DNA of 64,000 bases from Chitinophagaceae bacterium (GTDB taxonomy: Bacteria > Bacteroidota > Bacteroidia > Chitinophagales > Chitinophagaceae), in assembly GCA_013140985.1 (NCBI GenBank), contig JABFRU010000042.1, forward strand, positions 25,479 through 89,478. Direction: 5' to 3'. Within the stretch, counting starts at the first letter, position 1. Each line of letters starts with the position of its first letter. A model generated the notes under the pieces. That model searched no databases and was not told where the DNA came from. It saw only the letters and a list, made by a program, of their open reading frames with translations. A program made the translations under genes and the position numbers. This document shows positions 8,340-18,472 of the stretch, piece by piece.

Positions 8340-8503
8340 CTAGTAGGGAGTGACGAGTAGGGTGGCGTGCTATTACAAATCTCTTTTTTGGTCTCTACTT
8401 TTTAATAGCAGTAAGATTTTCATATATATTAAAACAGCATCTGCTGTGAAAGAACATTTCGCATAACACGCCACCCCACTAGCTACTTGCTACTCCCTAC
8501 TAG
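8340..8503. repeat. long imperfect inverted repeat between convergent genes
   Basis: CTAGTAGGGAGT (8340-8351) pairs perfectly with ACTCCCTACTAG (8492-8503), and GGTGGCGTG (8361-8369) with CACGCCACC (8467-8475). The left arm is a run of degenerate GAGTAG units. The AT-rich loop of about 90 bases also contains ACAGCA-TC-TGCTGT. It separates the LolA-like gene from pdxA and may act as a bidirectional terminator, although it resembles interspersed Bacteroidota repeats. Confidence 0.6.
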
Positions 8504-8505
8504 CC

Positions 8506-9588
8506 CTATTCTTCTATTCTTTCATCAACAGCATTCGCCAAAATTGCCGGTGTAACTTTTTTCAACGGATTTTTCCTGTTCTCTTCATATTCCTTCCGTT
8601 GGTTGATTATATCAATACAATCAAAAATAGCTGTAATAAAAGAAGAAGTATCGGCTTTGCCTTTCCCTGCAATATCAAAAGCCACTCCATGATCAGGTGA
8701 TGTCCTTACAGCGGGTAATCCTGCCGTATAGTTAACACCTTCGCCCATCGCTAATGTTTTAAAAGGAATAAGACCCTGGTCATGATACATAGCCAGCACT
8801 GCATCGAATTTTTCAAATCCACGACGGGCAAAAAATGCATCAGAGCTGTAAGGCCCTACCACCAGCATATTATTATTCTTTGCTTCTTTGATAGCAGGCT
8901 TGATGATGGTTTCCTCTTCATTGCCGATCAGTCCTTCATCACCGGCATGTGGATTTAATCCCAATACAGCTATGCGGGGTTTATCGATCCCAAAATCCTT
9001 TTGCAGGCTTTGATGTATGATGTTTAGTTTACTGACTATTTTTTCTCTGGTGATATGCTTTGTTATTTCACCGACAGAGATATGTTCGGTAACCAATGCT
9101 ACCCTGAATTTTCCTGCACACAACATCATTACCACATCATTGACATTAAACATAGTTTTTAGATAGGGAGTATGGCCTGTAAATGAGAATTCAGGTGATT
9201 GAATATTTTTTTTATGAATAGGTGCTGTTACAAGGCCATCGATCTGTTGTTGCTTTAATGCAGCAACAGCGGTTTGCAGAGAAAGCACTGCATACTTTCC
9301 CGCCACATCACTAAGCTGACCGGGATTGATCTGAATTTCTTCTTCCCAGCAATTAAAAAGGTTCACCTGTTTGGCATTGATGCGGCTGAATTCCCGGGTG
9401 CTTTGATAATTAAAATTGATATCCGGTACAGATTTTTTGTAAAAATTGATGGCTTTATTAGAAGCAAATATTACAGGGGTGCAGTGCTCCAATATTCGAT
9501 TGTCAGAAAAAGTTTTAATGATCAACTCAATACCAATTCCATTCAGATCGCCGCAGGTGACACCAATAACAGGTTTGTTTGGAAGCAT
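8506..9588 (-). CDS. pdxA: 4-hydroxythreonine-4-phosphate dehydrogenase
   Basis: A 360-residue enzyme of the DXP-dependent pyridoxal phosphate pathway. It oxidises 4-phosphohydroxy-L-threonine with NAD, and the product condenses in PdxJ. Diagnostic segments are VIGVTCGDLNGIGIELI at the N-terminus, TAPIHKKNIQ and FTGHTPYL (a metal-binding His region), LGLNPHAGDEGLIG, and AMYHDQGLIPFKTL near the C-terminus. Length is slightly above the usual 330-350 because of a charged tail. It stands alone on the minus strand, convergent with the ABC operon and divergent from the GEVED gene. ATG 9588 is the natural start. Confidence 0.93.
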   Translation of the reverse strand: MLPNKPVIGVTCGDLNGIGIELIIKTFSDNRILEHCTPVIFASNKAINFYKKSVPDINFNYQSTREFSRINAKQVNLFNCWEEEIQINPGQLSDVAGKYAVLSLQTAVAALKQQQIDGLVTAPIHKKNIQSPEFSFTGHTPYLKTMFNVNDVVMMLCAGKFRVALVTEHISVGEITKHITREKIVSKLNIIHQSLQKDFGIDKPRIAVLGLNPHAGDEGLIGNEEETIIKPAIKEAKNNNMLVVGPYSSDAFFARRGFEKFDAVLAMYHDQGLIPFKTLAMGEGVNYTAGLPAVRTSPDHGVAFDIAGKGKADTSSFITAIFDCIDIINQRKEYEENRKNPLKKVTPAILANAVDERIEE

Positions 9589-9849
9589 AAAAAAAATTAT
9601 TGGTAAAAATAATGAATTCCAATGGGCATACAGGCAGTAAACAAGTAAAACTACTTAGTGATTTTAGAAAGCCTACCTAAGGTAAAAGTATTAGTACCCA
9701 ATTATCCCTGAAAATCTCCGATATGGTTGCAGGGATAAGTAAAAACGCTGATTTTTACATAAGTACAATTTGAAATGTGTTATAGAGTTTGTGATTAGAT
9801 CAGCTTGTACTTCATCCAAATCCATTTGAAAGAAGCCATCGTCCATGCT

Positions 9850-12435
9850 ATGAAAAAAAGATTTCTCACCGCCGCCCTATTAATAATTCTGCTTTTACCT
9901 GCCACAGGATCAAAAGCTCAATGCCCGGGTGGTTGGACAGCCGCGCAAACTAATTGGGATTGGTTGGACTATCTTGTTAATGGAGGTAATTATGCGCCTA
10001 CAGGGAATTACCCCGGTGTACCGGCTGCTTTAGCGGCCACACAAGCATTCGCTCTTGGAACCAATCGTTTCACAATTGCTTATGCAGGTGGGATTGCCTG
10101 CACATTAGGAGAGAATGTTACCCATACAGGTGAAGCTGGTTCATTCGCTACAGGAGCTGATGTGCAGTATGCTAATAACGGAACCGTTACTATAACATTC
10201 GATACATTGGTTAGGAATGTTCAATTCAGTTTATATGATATTGATGTAAATCAGACAGCAACCGTAACCGCATCTGATGGTGCAGCGGCGCAGGTTGTTA
10301 ACATGGTTGCCGTTAATGGTGGAGTTAACCTTATTGTGGCTGGTTCACCCGGCCTTGCCCCTGTTGCTACAGCTACTGCTGCTGCCTTTGCTAATAATTT
10401 AAATAATGCCGCATTAAATGTAACTATTGCGGGAGCTCTTACAGGTGTAAAAACTGTAGTGATAACAATTGGTGGAACCGCCGGTGACTGGTGGCTTTCA
10501 GATATTAACGCTTGTGTAGTCAAGACGTTTACTAATAATTATTATTTAGATGCCAGGCCATTTACAGGTCAGAATACTTATATCCTTGCAACGCCAGATT
10601 CCAATTCGGTAAGCTATATTGATTCCGCTACGGGCCGTGGCAGGTTTTTGTTTTCAGGAAACCTGGCAGGTGATGCCAACTCACCTGATTATGTGAACGG
10701 GTTGGCATACGATCACAAGAATCACTACCTGTATTATGTGCATGATTTTGGAAACAATGCCTACAATACACGGACCATACGAATGTGGGATTACAATACA
10801 GAGTCTATTTCTGCACTGAATTTTGATGTAAACACTATAGGTATCCCAACATTTGATATAGGTGTGGAATCTGCCGGGGCATCATTTTATGACGGCTCTC
10901 TTTACTTTGGAGTAGAAGCGCATAATGGCAGCCGGAATTCGAACAGGGAAGCTATTATCTGGCGCATTGATTTTAATGCTGCTGGTACTCCTTACCGGTC
11001 CAGCCAGGTATTTGCCGTTCCTTCCGATAATGGCGGCGGTACATTGATGCATGACTGGAATGATTTTGTACTTAACAATGGGATATTATACGATTTTGAC
11101 GGCGCAGGCACAACAACCCAGGATAATTATTATCACTTTGACATGCAAACAGGGCAGATGCTCCAGAACTACACAACCGCCCCAACTCATAATGTGCCCA
11201 GGCAGGTAGGCAATACATGGTCTGGCGCAATCATTTGGGCCTATGATTCGATTGGTGTTTATAATGGGACAGGTGGTGTGGGAGCCAAACTTAAGATATT
11301 TGGAAACTCTCCTAACTATTTTCCAGACTGGGCAAAAGGTCCTTCTGGGTTTGGCCGTTCCGGTGATGCGGCTGGGCCGTTCAAACCTAAAACAGATTTT
11401 GGTGATGCGCCGGCCACATATGATCCGGCTACAGGTGATCCGGCAACACATGAAATGGATTCTACTATTAAAATAGGCGTATCCGAAGACAGGGAGTTTG
11501 CTAAAAAAGGAGTGACCGGTACGGAAGACACCGATAATGGCATTGCAAGCTTATCTGTGTTTGACCCCGGCACACAAACTTATTTGGTACAGGTAAGTGT
11601 ATATAATAATTCGGGTTCCCCTGCAAGATTAATTGCATGGTTTGACTATAATGGTAACGGAGTATTTAATAGCAGTGAAGCCATTACACCGATAACGGTC
11701 AACTCATCTTCCAGCCAGCAACAAATTTGGCTTTGGTGGCCGGGTATCATATCGTCATTGCCTAATGGAAGCTTTACTTATTTACGGGTGAGGTTAACTT
11801 CTGTATCTAATGGAATGACCACTTCCAATCCAACAGGGTTTTATGATGATGGCGAAGTAGAAGACTATAGAGTATTGGTTGATAATTTCCCGCTTGCAGT
11901 AAACATGGTTTCTTTTGAAGCTGCATTGCAACCGGGTAAAAAAGTAAAATTAAACTGGACTGCAAATGAAGACCCGGGATTTATCAGCTATGCAATAGAA
12001 AGAAGTTCCGATTCAAGAAATTGGCAACACCTGGAGTTTATTGCCCCCGCAGCAGGCGGTGGTTTACAGAATTATGAAGAATGGGATAATCAACCGCTTC
12101 CGGGTGTATCGTATTATCGTTTAAAAATGATCAGTTCGGGTAATAGCAGGTATAGTGATGTTAGAATTATAACCAACAATACATCCGGAACAGATATTTT
12201 GATAACACCGAACCCGGCGTATGAATCGGCAAGGATCAGGTTACAAAGAACAACACCTGCGGAAGCAAAGATCCGGGTAATGAATGCACAGGGGGCAATG
12301 ATCTATCGCACTACAGTGGTTGTTAATGGTACAGCTTATGTTGATCTGCCGGTCAGCCTATGGATGCCGGGTACATATATTGTACAGGTAATTACCAATA
12401 ATGAAGTAGTGAATCAAAAACTTATTGTCAAATAA
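9850..12435 (+). CDS. GEVED-domain secreted protein with T9SS sorting domain (copy 1)
   Basis: About 861 residues. ATG 9850 (MKKRFLTAALLIILLLPATG) gives a classical signal peptide, whereas an in-frame TTG 45 bases upstream would add a non-signal leader. The mature protein has an N-terminal beta region, a DUF6923-like propeller or sheet region (about 230-500), a GEVED domain (about 570-681, named from the motif DDGEVEDYRVLV) and a C-terminal T9SS domain (from ILITPNPAYESARIR). GEVED domains occur in large cell-surface and adhesin-like proteins. A second copy lies at 15848 with the same domain order, so the two flank the BNR protein. Confidence 0.85.
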   Translation: MKKRFLTAALLIILLLPATGSKAQCPGGWTAAQTNWDWLDYLVNGGNYAPTGNYPGVPAALAATQAFALGTNRFTIAYAGGIACTLGENVTHTGEAGSFATGADVQYANNGTVTITFDTLVRNVQFSLYDIDVNQTATVTASDGAAAQVVNMVAVNGGVNLIVAGSPGLAPVATATAAAFANNLNNAALNVTIAGALTGVKTVVITIGGTAGDWWLSDINACVVKTFTNNYYLDARPFTGQNTYILATPDSNSVSYIDSATGRGRFLFSGNLAGDANSPDYVNGLAYDHKNHYLYYVHDFGNNAYNTRTIRMWDYNTESISALNFDVNTIGIPTFDIGVESAGASFYDGSLYFGVEAHNGSRNSNREAIIWRIDFNAAGTPYRSSQVFAVPSDNGGGTLMHDWNDFVLNNGILYDFDGAGTTTQDNYYHFDMQTGQMLQNYTTAPTHNVPRQVGNTWSGAIIWAYDSIGVYNGTGGVGAKLKIFGNSPNYFPDWAKGPSGFGRSGDAAGPFKPKTDFGDAPATYDPATGDPATHEMDSTIKIGVSEDREFAKKGVTGTEDTDNGIASLSVFDPGTQTYLVQVSVYNNSGSPARLIAWFDYNGNGVFNSSEAITPITVNSSSSQQQIWLWWPGIISSLPNGSFTYLRVRLTSVSNGMTTSNPTGFYDDGEVEDYRVLVDNFPLAVNMVSFEAALQPGKKVKLNWTANEDPGFISYAIERSSDSRNWQHLEFIAPAAGGGLQNYEEWDNQPLPGVSYYRLKMISSGNSRYSDVRIITNNTSGTDILITPNPAYESARIRLQRTTPAEAKIRVMNAQGAMIYRTTVVVNGTAYVDLPVSLWMPGTYIVQVITNNEVVNQKLIVK

Positions 12436-12516
12436 AAATTCGTTTAATCCATCCCCAAAGACCTGAACAGATATTTCAGTCCAATACTTTTAATAACCGA
12501 TACCAAATCCACTATC

Positions 12517-15444
12517 ATGAAAAAACCAACTATTATCCTGCTTATTGCAGCACTGTTTGCAGTAATAGGCTTTTCAACCAGTTGTTCTATGCCCCAGCCA
12601 AGAGCAGAGAATGAAGAGACCTCTCTTAAAGAAGAGGGAGAAGAATGGGAAGAAGAGGAGGAAGAAGAAGCAGGAGCTGACAAGCAAATGACCATGCTCT
12701 TCCAGGCAAGAGCTTATCCCAATCCTTATAATCTTGATGCAAAATACCAGAGGGCATGGGAACAGGTAAAAAAGATAAGGACAAAAACGGATCTAAGAGG
12801 CAGTTCATTTTCCAACTGGACATCACTGGGCCAATCTTACAATGGGGCAACTCCTATTGGAGGAAGGATCAAGTGTATTGCCATCGAACCGGTCAACAGA
12901 AATAATTTATGGGCAGGTTCTGCCAGTGGCGGTATATGGAAGTCAACGAATGCGGGCGCCAACTGGACATATGTTCCTACCAATATGCATGTGCTTGGTG
13001 TTTCAGCGATATTGATTGATCCGACCAATGCGAACACAATATATGCCGGTACTGGTGAAGTCTATCGTGTAGATACTTCGAACATTGGTTTCAATGTTTG
13101 GAAAACAAGAGGAACTTATGGGATAGGTGTTATTAAGAGTACAGATGGTGGCGCAAACTGGAGCCAGGTATGGATAAAAAACACATCACAGATGTTTGCT
13201 ATTCAAAACATGATCTTTAATCCCCAGAATAGTAAGACCCTTTTTGCAGCTGCAACAGATGGATTGTATCGTTCCCGTGATAATGGTCTTACATGGACCA
13301 GCATACTTTCAAAGATATATGTAAAAGATGTTTGTATGCATCCAACCGACAGCAACCAGATCGTTGTAAGTGTAGGTAATATGGTGAATGCTGATAAGGG
13401 TATTTACAGAACAACCAACGGGGGTACATCGTGGACAAGAATGGGTTCCCCTCTTCCAAATGCAAATGCTTTCGAAGGTTCTATCTTATTGGATAATGTC
13501 GGTACAACAATATGCGCCAGTATCGGCGTAAGTTCATCAGGAACCCCTACCGAAGTGTATCGCTCTACGGATTTTGGTGCTACATGGGCTGCAGTAGGCG
13601 GTTCTTCTAATCACTGTTCTTATCAATTTTGGTTTGCACATACGATTGCCATCAATCCCTTCTTTACAGATTCGATCCTGTATGGGGGTGTGAATATTTA
13701 CCGGTCCAGGTTTTCTACAGGAACAAGATCGTCGATTGGTGGTTTGCATGCAGATCATCATGATATAAAATTTGATCCTGTTGCCAGGGGAACGATCTAT
13801 GTATGTAATGATGGTGGTATCTATAGAAGTACCAATGGCGGATCTTCATTTACTGCCATCAATAATGGCCTTAATGCAACTCAGTTCTATGCATCGCTGG
13901 GTGTTTCAAGCAATGTAACAACACCTGACAGGATGGTAGGGGGATTGCAGGATAATGGCCAGGTACAATATAATGGCTCGCAATGGAACCAGTTAAGTTG
14001 GGCAGGCGGCGATGGAACAGCCTGCGCTATTGATCCGAACAATCATAATAATGTATTGGTAAGCCGTGATGCAAGACAAGTGTACAGGTCAACGAATGGA
14101 GGGGGAACCGGTGGTAGTGTAACCAGTTATTGGGGTTTTGTAGCAGATTCCCGTACCTCTTTTGTATCACCGCTTGCATTTGCTAAGTCTTCTGTTACCC
14201 GGGTGTACCTGGCCAGTGATAACATTCATATAAGTAATAATAGCGGCTTATCTTTTTCCAATGATGCGTATGCCAGCGCTACCAATTACATCGAATCAAT
14301 AAATAAAACAGCCATTGCTTTAGCCGTTTCATCTACCAACGCTAATAAAGTATATGTTTCTACTTCCAACTTTGCACAGGCAGATAATGATGTAAATAAT
14401 ATTATCGTTACCGGTCAGCCTAACTTATTAAGAACAACAACCGGAGGCACGCCGTTTACAAGCATCAAAGGAAATTTACCGGACAGATTTATTACCGATA
14501 TAGCCATAAGTCCTACCAATGATGATAGCATTTTTGTAACGTTGGGTGGTTTTGGTACGGCGCATGTTTATGTTACAGGAAATGCCAGTTTAGGTTCAGG
14601 TACTGTTTGGACGCCACTGGGTGGCATTGGCGGAAGCGGCAGAGTGAATTCAATTTTACCCGATGTGCCATTTAATGCTATTGTTTTTGACCCGGTCAAT
14701 TCAAATATCATTTATGCGGGTTGCGATTTTGGCGTATATGTAAGTTCTGACCGTGGAAATTCATGGGTTGATTTCAGCACCGGTTTTACAGATGCTGCAC
14801 TGGTAATGGATCTTCAAATTACTTCTGATAATAAGATTGTAGCAGCCACACATGGCAAAGGTGTTTATAGAAGTGATCTTTTTTCTGGATCTACTCTTCC
14901 TGTAAGGCTTGTAAGTTTTGGCGGAATTAATGCCGGTGCAGTCAATAAACTTCATTGGACAGCATCGCAGGAATTAAATCTTGACAGGTACGAGTTGCAA
15001 AGAAGCACCGATGGTATCAATTACCATACAATGGCAACAATAGCGGGCCGCAATAGCCCGGTTGAAACCACCTATAATCATAATGATCCGGTGAACCTGG
15101 TAAATGCTGAATATTATTACCGGCTTAAAATAGTTGATCTTGATGGAACCTATGATTTTTCAGTGGTAGTATTCATAAGGGTAGTTAATAAAAATAGTTT
15201 TTCCGTTGTGGGCAATCCATTCCAGGATTATATAGTATTGAAATATACAATTGCAAATGACCAGCCGATAAATATTGGTTTCTTTAATAGTGCAGGGGCT
15301 CTTGTCAGAAAAGAGAGTTACAATGCCACATCCGGTACCGGGATTTATACCTTGTATGGGTTAGCTAATTATCCTGCGGGAATGTACTTGTTAAGACTTG
15401 AAAGCGGCGGCCATATAGAAACATTTAAGGTTATAAAACAATAA
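12517..15444 (+). CDS. BNR/sortilin-like beta-propeller protein with T9SS sorting domain
   Basis: A 975-residue exported protein. The N-terminus ends FSTSC (Cys 23), a weak lipobox, and is followed by a glutamate-rich stretch (about residues 34-52). Residues 100-790 hold repeated BNR/VPS10 units (GGIWKSTNAGANW, GVIKSTDGGANW, GLYRSRDNGLTW, GIYRTTNGGTSW), each a blade of one or two propellers that often bind glycans or proteins. The C-terminus (from VVGNPFQDYIVLKY) is a T9SS sorting domain. It sits 80 bases after GEVED copy 1 on the same strand. Having both a possible lipid anchor and a T9SS domain is unusual, and a plain SPI signal is the alternative. Confidence 0.85.
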   Translation: MKKPTIILLIAALFAVIGFSTSCSMPQPRAENEETSLKEEGEEWEEEEEEEAGADKQMTMLFQARAYPNPYNLDAKYQRAWEQVKKIRTKTDLRGSSFSNWTSLGQSYNGATPIGGRIKCIAIEPVNRNNLWAGSASGGIWKSTNAGANWTYVPTNMHVLGVSAILIDPTNANTIYAGTGEVYRVDTSNIGFNVWKTRGTYGIGVIKSTDGGANWSQVWIKNTSQMFAIQNMIFNPQNSKTLFAAATDGLYRSRDNGLTWTSILSKIYVKDVCMHPTDSNQIVVSVGNMVNADKGIYRTTNGGTSWTRMGSPLPNANAFEGSILLDNVGTTICASIGVSSSGTPTEVYRSTDFGATWAAVGGSSNHCSYQFWFAHTIAINPFFTDSILYGGVNIYRSRFSTGTRSSIGGLHADHHDIKFDPVARGTIYVCNDGGIYRSTNGGSSFTAINNGLNATQFYASLGVSSNVTTPDRMVGGLQDNGQVQYNGSQWNQLSWAGGDGTACAIDPNNHNNVLVSRDARQVYRSTNGGGTGGSVTSYWGFVADSRTSFVSPLAFAKSSVTRVYLASDNIHISNNSGLSFSNDAYASATNYIESINKTAIALAVSSTNANKVYVSTSNFAQADNDVNNIIVTGQPNLLRTTTGGTPFTSIKGNLPDRFITDIAISPTNDDSIFVTLGGFGTAHVYVTGNASLGSGTVWTPLGGIGGSGRVNSILPDVPFNAIVFDPVNSNIIYAGCDFGVYVSSDRGNSWVDFSTGFTDAALVMDLQITSDNKIVAATHGKGVYRSDLFSGSTLPVRLVSFGGINAGAVNKLHWTASQELNLDRYELQRSTDGINYHTMATIAGRNSPVETTYNHNDPVNLVNAEYYYRLKIVDLDGTYDFSVVVFIRVVNKNSFSVVGNPFQDYIVLKYTIANDQPINIGFFNSAGALVRKESYNATSGTGIYTLYGLANYPAGMYLLRLESGGHIETFKVIKQ

Positions 15445-15492
15445 AATATATTCAATTAGGTAGCTGGTTATTATCGCAGGATAATATCTGCA

Positions 15493-15516
15493 AACCCTCC
15501 GCAAGGAGGGTTTTTT
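15493..15516 (+). terminator. Rho-independent terminator
   Basis: AACCCTCC (15493-15500) pairs with GGAGGGTT (15505-15512) around GCAA, followed by TTTTATTT. It ends the BNR gene, so GEVED copy 2 must have its own promoter. Confidence 0.8.
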
Positions 15517-15847
15517 ATTTCAGCAACTTTCATAAAATACTGTTCTTTATAAGAAAAAGATGAACAAATAGTTAAGGGCATTAGGCAGGTATAAGTTCCT
15601 TGCATTCCTTTATCAACAGCCGTACATTGAATACAGTTTTAAGCCATTTATTCCACTCCACAACAGCATGAACCTGCTGAACTAAGAGCAGAGATCGACG
15701 GACATTTTTTCAAACCATTCCTCCACACCGCAGCATAATCGCTGAGAGACAAGTATTGATTTATCCGTACCGCAAACCACCGGCGGTTGTATAATATTTA
15801 AAATCGTTAGCTGATCATGATTGCTATTATTCAACAAAATCCGGTCT
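15517..15847. other. intergenic region before GEVED copy 2
   Basis: About 330 bases without a credible ORF on either strand. I see no exact TAnnTTTG element and no strong hairpin. The promoter of the 15848 gene should lie here but I could not place it. Confidence 0.4.
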
Positions 15848-18445
15848 ATGAAAAGAAAATTTACTCAAACATTATTTGTGTGCCTGATCGTTGTGATGCA
15901 TGGAACGAATGCACCGGCCCAGTGTCCCGTAGGGTACACACAATCGCAGCTAAACTGGGATTATCTTGATTACCTTGTTGCAACCGGCAGCTACAGCGGT
16001 TTTGTAACAAATGCGATTGCCAGCAACCAGAATTTCATGATGGGTACTACCCAACTTTCCATCAGGGCGGCTACACCATCATTTACATTAGCAGGAGAAA
16101 ATGCAACACACACTGGTGACCTGGCCGGCTATACCGGACAGGATGTTCAGTACACTCCAACTGTAAGTGGTGATAGTATCGTTATCACATTTGACCAGGA
16201 AGTTACCAATGCCCGTTTTGCCTTGTATGATATCGATAACGTTGCTTCTTATCGTATCACGGCAAGAAATACAGCGGGAACGGCATTGGCACCTGCGATC
16301 ACTTTACAGGCATCTACTATTCTTACGATCGGCGGTGTACCTACTGCCCCGACTGTTGGTACAACTAATACAACAAATCTCGCTACTAACAGCAACCAGG
16401 GTTCTGCTATTATTAGTGTGGCAGGTCCGGTAAAAGTTATCAAAGTTGTTATTACAGCAAGAGGAAATGATCCGGTGTTCTGGATGTCTGATATCAATGC
16501 ATGTGTAAGCGGCAGCTTTCCCAATAACTGGAGAAATATCAGCAGACCTTTTACCGGCATGCCTCCTTACATACTTACAGTTGTAGATAATAATTTCCTG
16601 ATGCTTGATCCAACTACCGGGAAGGCCAAACCTTTATTTACCGACCCCGGATGGACCAATGTAAATGGTATGGCATATGATCCTGTGAACAGGGTGCTGT
16701 ATTATACGTTTAGTTTGATGCCAAGCGCCAGTACCAATAAAACCATCTGGAAATATGATATAGATGCTGAAACAATAGGAACACTGGTGGCCAATGTAAC
16801 AACAGCATTGAATATTCCTACTTACGACCAGGGTGTTGAATCCGGTTCGGCAAGTTTTTATAATGGCTATTATTATTTTGGGGTTGAATCTTCAAGCCCC
16901 TCAAGAACATCCGGAAGAGAAAATACAGTTTGGCGAATTGAATTTGATGCCACACAAACACCTATAAGGGCCAGCCAGGTGTATGCTACCCGAAGTGATA
17001 GTACCATATCAGGAAGCAATACTCTTATACATGACTGGAGTGATATTGGTGTTACCAATAATGCGATGATGTATGATTTTGATGGAGCGGCCAGCGATCC
17101 TGAATGGTATCATTTTAATTTGATGACAGGACAACGTACTCAGTTCACTCCTGCAGGTGGTGGTATTAATCATCCACGGCAATTAGCAATAGACTGGGCA
17201 GAGAATGTATATAACCAGGGAAATATTGCAAACAGTCCACCGAGTGCTGGTTTTATTGTGCCATATAATTATAATGGAACAGTAAATGCAGCACAAAATT
17301 ATACAGTAATGATCGGCGCTGCTACTCCAAGCGGATCCTGGGGCGATTGCAGCGAAGCATTCAGACCTCTTTGTGATTTTGGTGATGCACCTGCTTCTTA
17401 TGACCCTGATCCATGGAGCCCTGCTGTACATGAAAGGGATACTGCTCTTCGTTTAGGCCCGACATTCGACAGGGAATGGAATAAAACTTCTTCTGTTCTT
17501 GCCGATGCTGATGGTAGCGATGAGGATGGTATTGCATTCGTTCCCATATTTGATCCCGCTGCAGGTACATACATGGCACAGGTTTCTGTATATAATAATA
17601 CAGGAGTGAATGCCACCTTGATCGCATGGCTAGATTTTAATGGCAATGGATTTTTTGATACGGGTGAGGCTTGCCAGGCACAACCGGCTGTTCCATCATC
17701 TTCTTTGGCACAAAACAGGTTTTTATTCTGGCCAAGTGCTCCTTCTGCTTTGCCTAACGGATCATTTACCTATTTGCGGGTCCGGTTGACAAAAACCACT
17801 CATGGAATGGACAATACAAGATCCACCGGGTATTATGAAGATGGTGAAACCGAAGATTACAGGGTATTGGTCGATAATTTTCCCCTGTCAGTAAACCTGC
17901 TTTCGTTTGATGCAAGGATCATCAGCGATAATAATGTAAAACTTGACTGGACAACAACCGGGGAAGAAAATTTTACCGGCTTTGAAATACAGCGCAGTGC
18001 TGACAATAATAATTGGACGGTGCCGGGAACTGTATTTGCAACGGGAAATGGTTCATCATCTGTAAATAGTTATTCCTTCAATGATCTTAACCCGCTGAGT
18101 GGAAGATCTTTTTATCGCCTGAGATTAATAAGCGGCGGTGGTCAGTTCCGCTACAGTGAAACGAGGACAGTGATCATTAATAAAGGAATACAACAGATAA
18201 TTATAACGCCCAACCCAACTACCGATAAAGCTTCTCTTATTATTAATTCTTTTACGGCAGATGATGCATCCATACATGTTTTTGATGCAAGCGGGAGACT
18301 TGTGCACCGGCAGACCACACGGATACAAAGCGGAACAAACACCATTGATCTCCCCTTTGTGTCAAGGGCTGAAAGCGGAATATATTTTATACAAGTGAGT
18401 TTGAATGGTGAGTCAATAACAGAAAAATTGGTTATTACTAAATAA
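15848..18445 (+). CDS. GEVED-domain secreted protein with T9SS sorting domain (copy 2)
   Basis: About 865 residues, a paralogue of the 9850 gene along its whole length. Shared landmarks are the start of the mature region (QCPVGYTQSQLNWDYLDYLV against QCPGGWTAAQTNWDWLDYLV), the HDW segment before the central domain, the DFGDAPASYDPD linker, the GEVED domain (about 567-678, EDGETEDYRVLVDNFPL) and a T9SS domain from IIITPNPTTDKASL. ATG 15848 gives signal peptide MKRKFTQTLFVCLIVVMHGT; the in-frame upstream codons do not. The next gene, an M14 peptidase, starts 27 bases downstream and is probably co-transcribed. Confidence 0.85.
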   Translation: MKRKFTQTLFVCLIVVMHGTNAPAQCPVGYTQSQLNWDYLDYLVATGSYSGFVTNAIASNQNFMMGTTQLSIRAATPSFTLAGENATHTGDLAGYTGQDVQYTPTVSGDSIVITFDQEVTNARFALYDIDNVASYRITARNTAGTALAPAITLQASTILTIGGVPTAPTVGTTNTTNLATNSNQGSAIISVAGPVKVIKVVITARGNDPVFWMSDINACVSGSFPNNWRNISRPFTGMPPYILTVVDNNFLMLDPTTGKAKPLFTDPGWTNVNGMAYDPVNRVLYYTFSLMPSASTNKTIWKYDIDAETIGTLVANVTTALNIPTYDQGVESGSASFYNGYYYFGVESSSPSRTSGRENTVWRIEFDATQTPIRASQVYATRSDSTISGSNTLIHDWSDIGVTNNAMMYDFDGAASDPEWYHFNLMTGQRTQFTPAGGGINHPRQLAIDWAENVYNQGNIANSPPSAGFIVPYNYNGTVNAAQNYTVMIGAATPSGSWGDCSEAFRPLCDFGDAPASYDPDPWSPAVHERDTALRLGPTFDREWNKTSSVLADADGSDEDGIAFVPIFDPAAGTYMAQVSVYNNTGVNATLIAWLDFNGNGFFDTGEACQAQPAVPSSSLAQNRFLFWPSAPSALPNGSFTYLRVRLTKTTHGMDNTRSTGYYEDGETEDYRVLVDNFPLSVNLLSFDARIISDNNVKLDWTTTGEENFTGFEIQRSADNNNWTVPGTVFATGNGSSSVNSYSFNDLNPLSGRSFYRLRLISGGGQFRYSETRTVIINKGIQQIIITPNPTTDKASLIINSFTADDASIHVFDASGRLVHRQTTRIQSGTNTIDLPFVSRAESGIYFIQVSLNGESITEKLVITK

Positions 18446-18472
18446 TTATTTAACCATCCAATTCAAAACCCT

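Noticed and set aside
12600..12680. Polyglutamate-encoding GAA/GAG tract as a microsatellite contingency locus
   Set aside because: The codons are mixed GAA/GAG/GAT with interruptions, so slippage in a pure repeat is unlikely.
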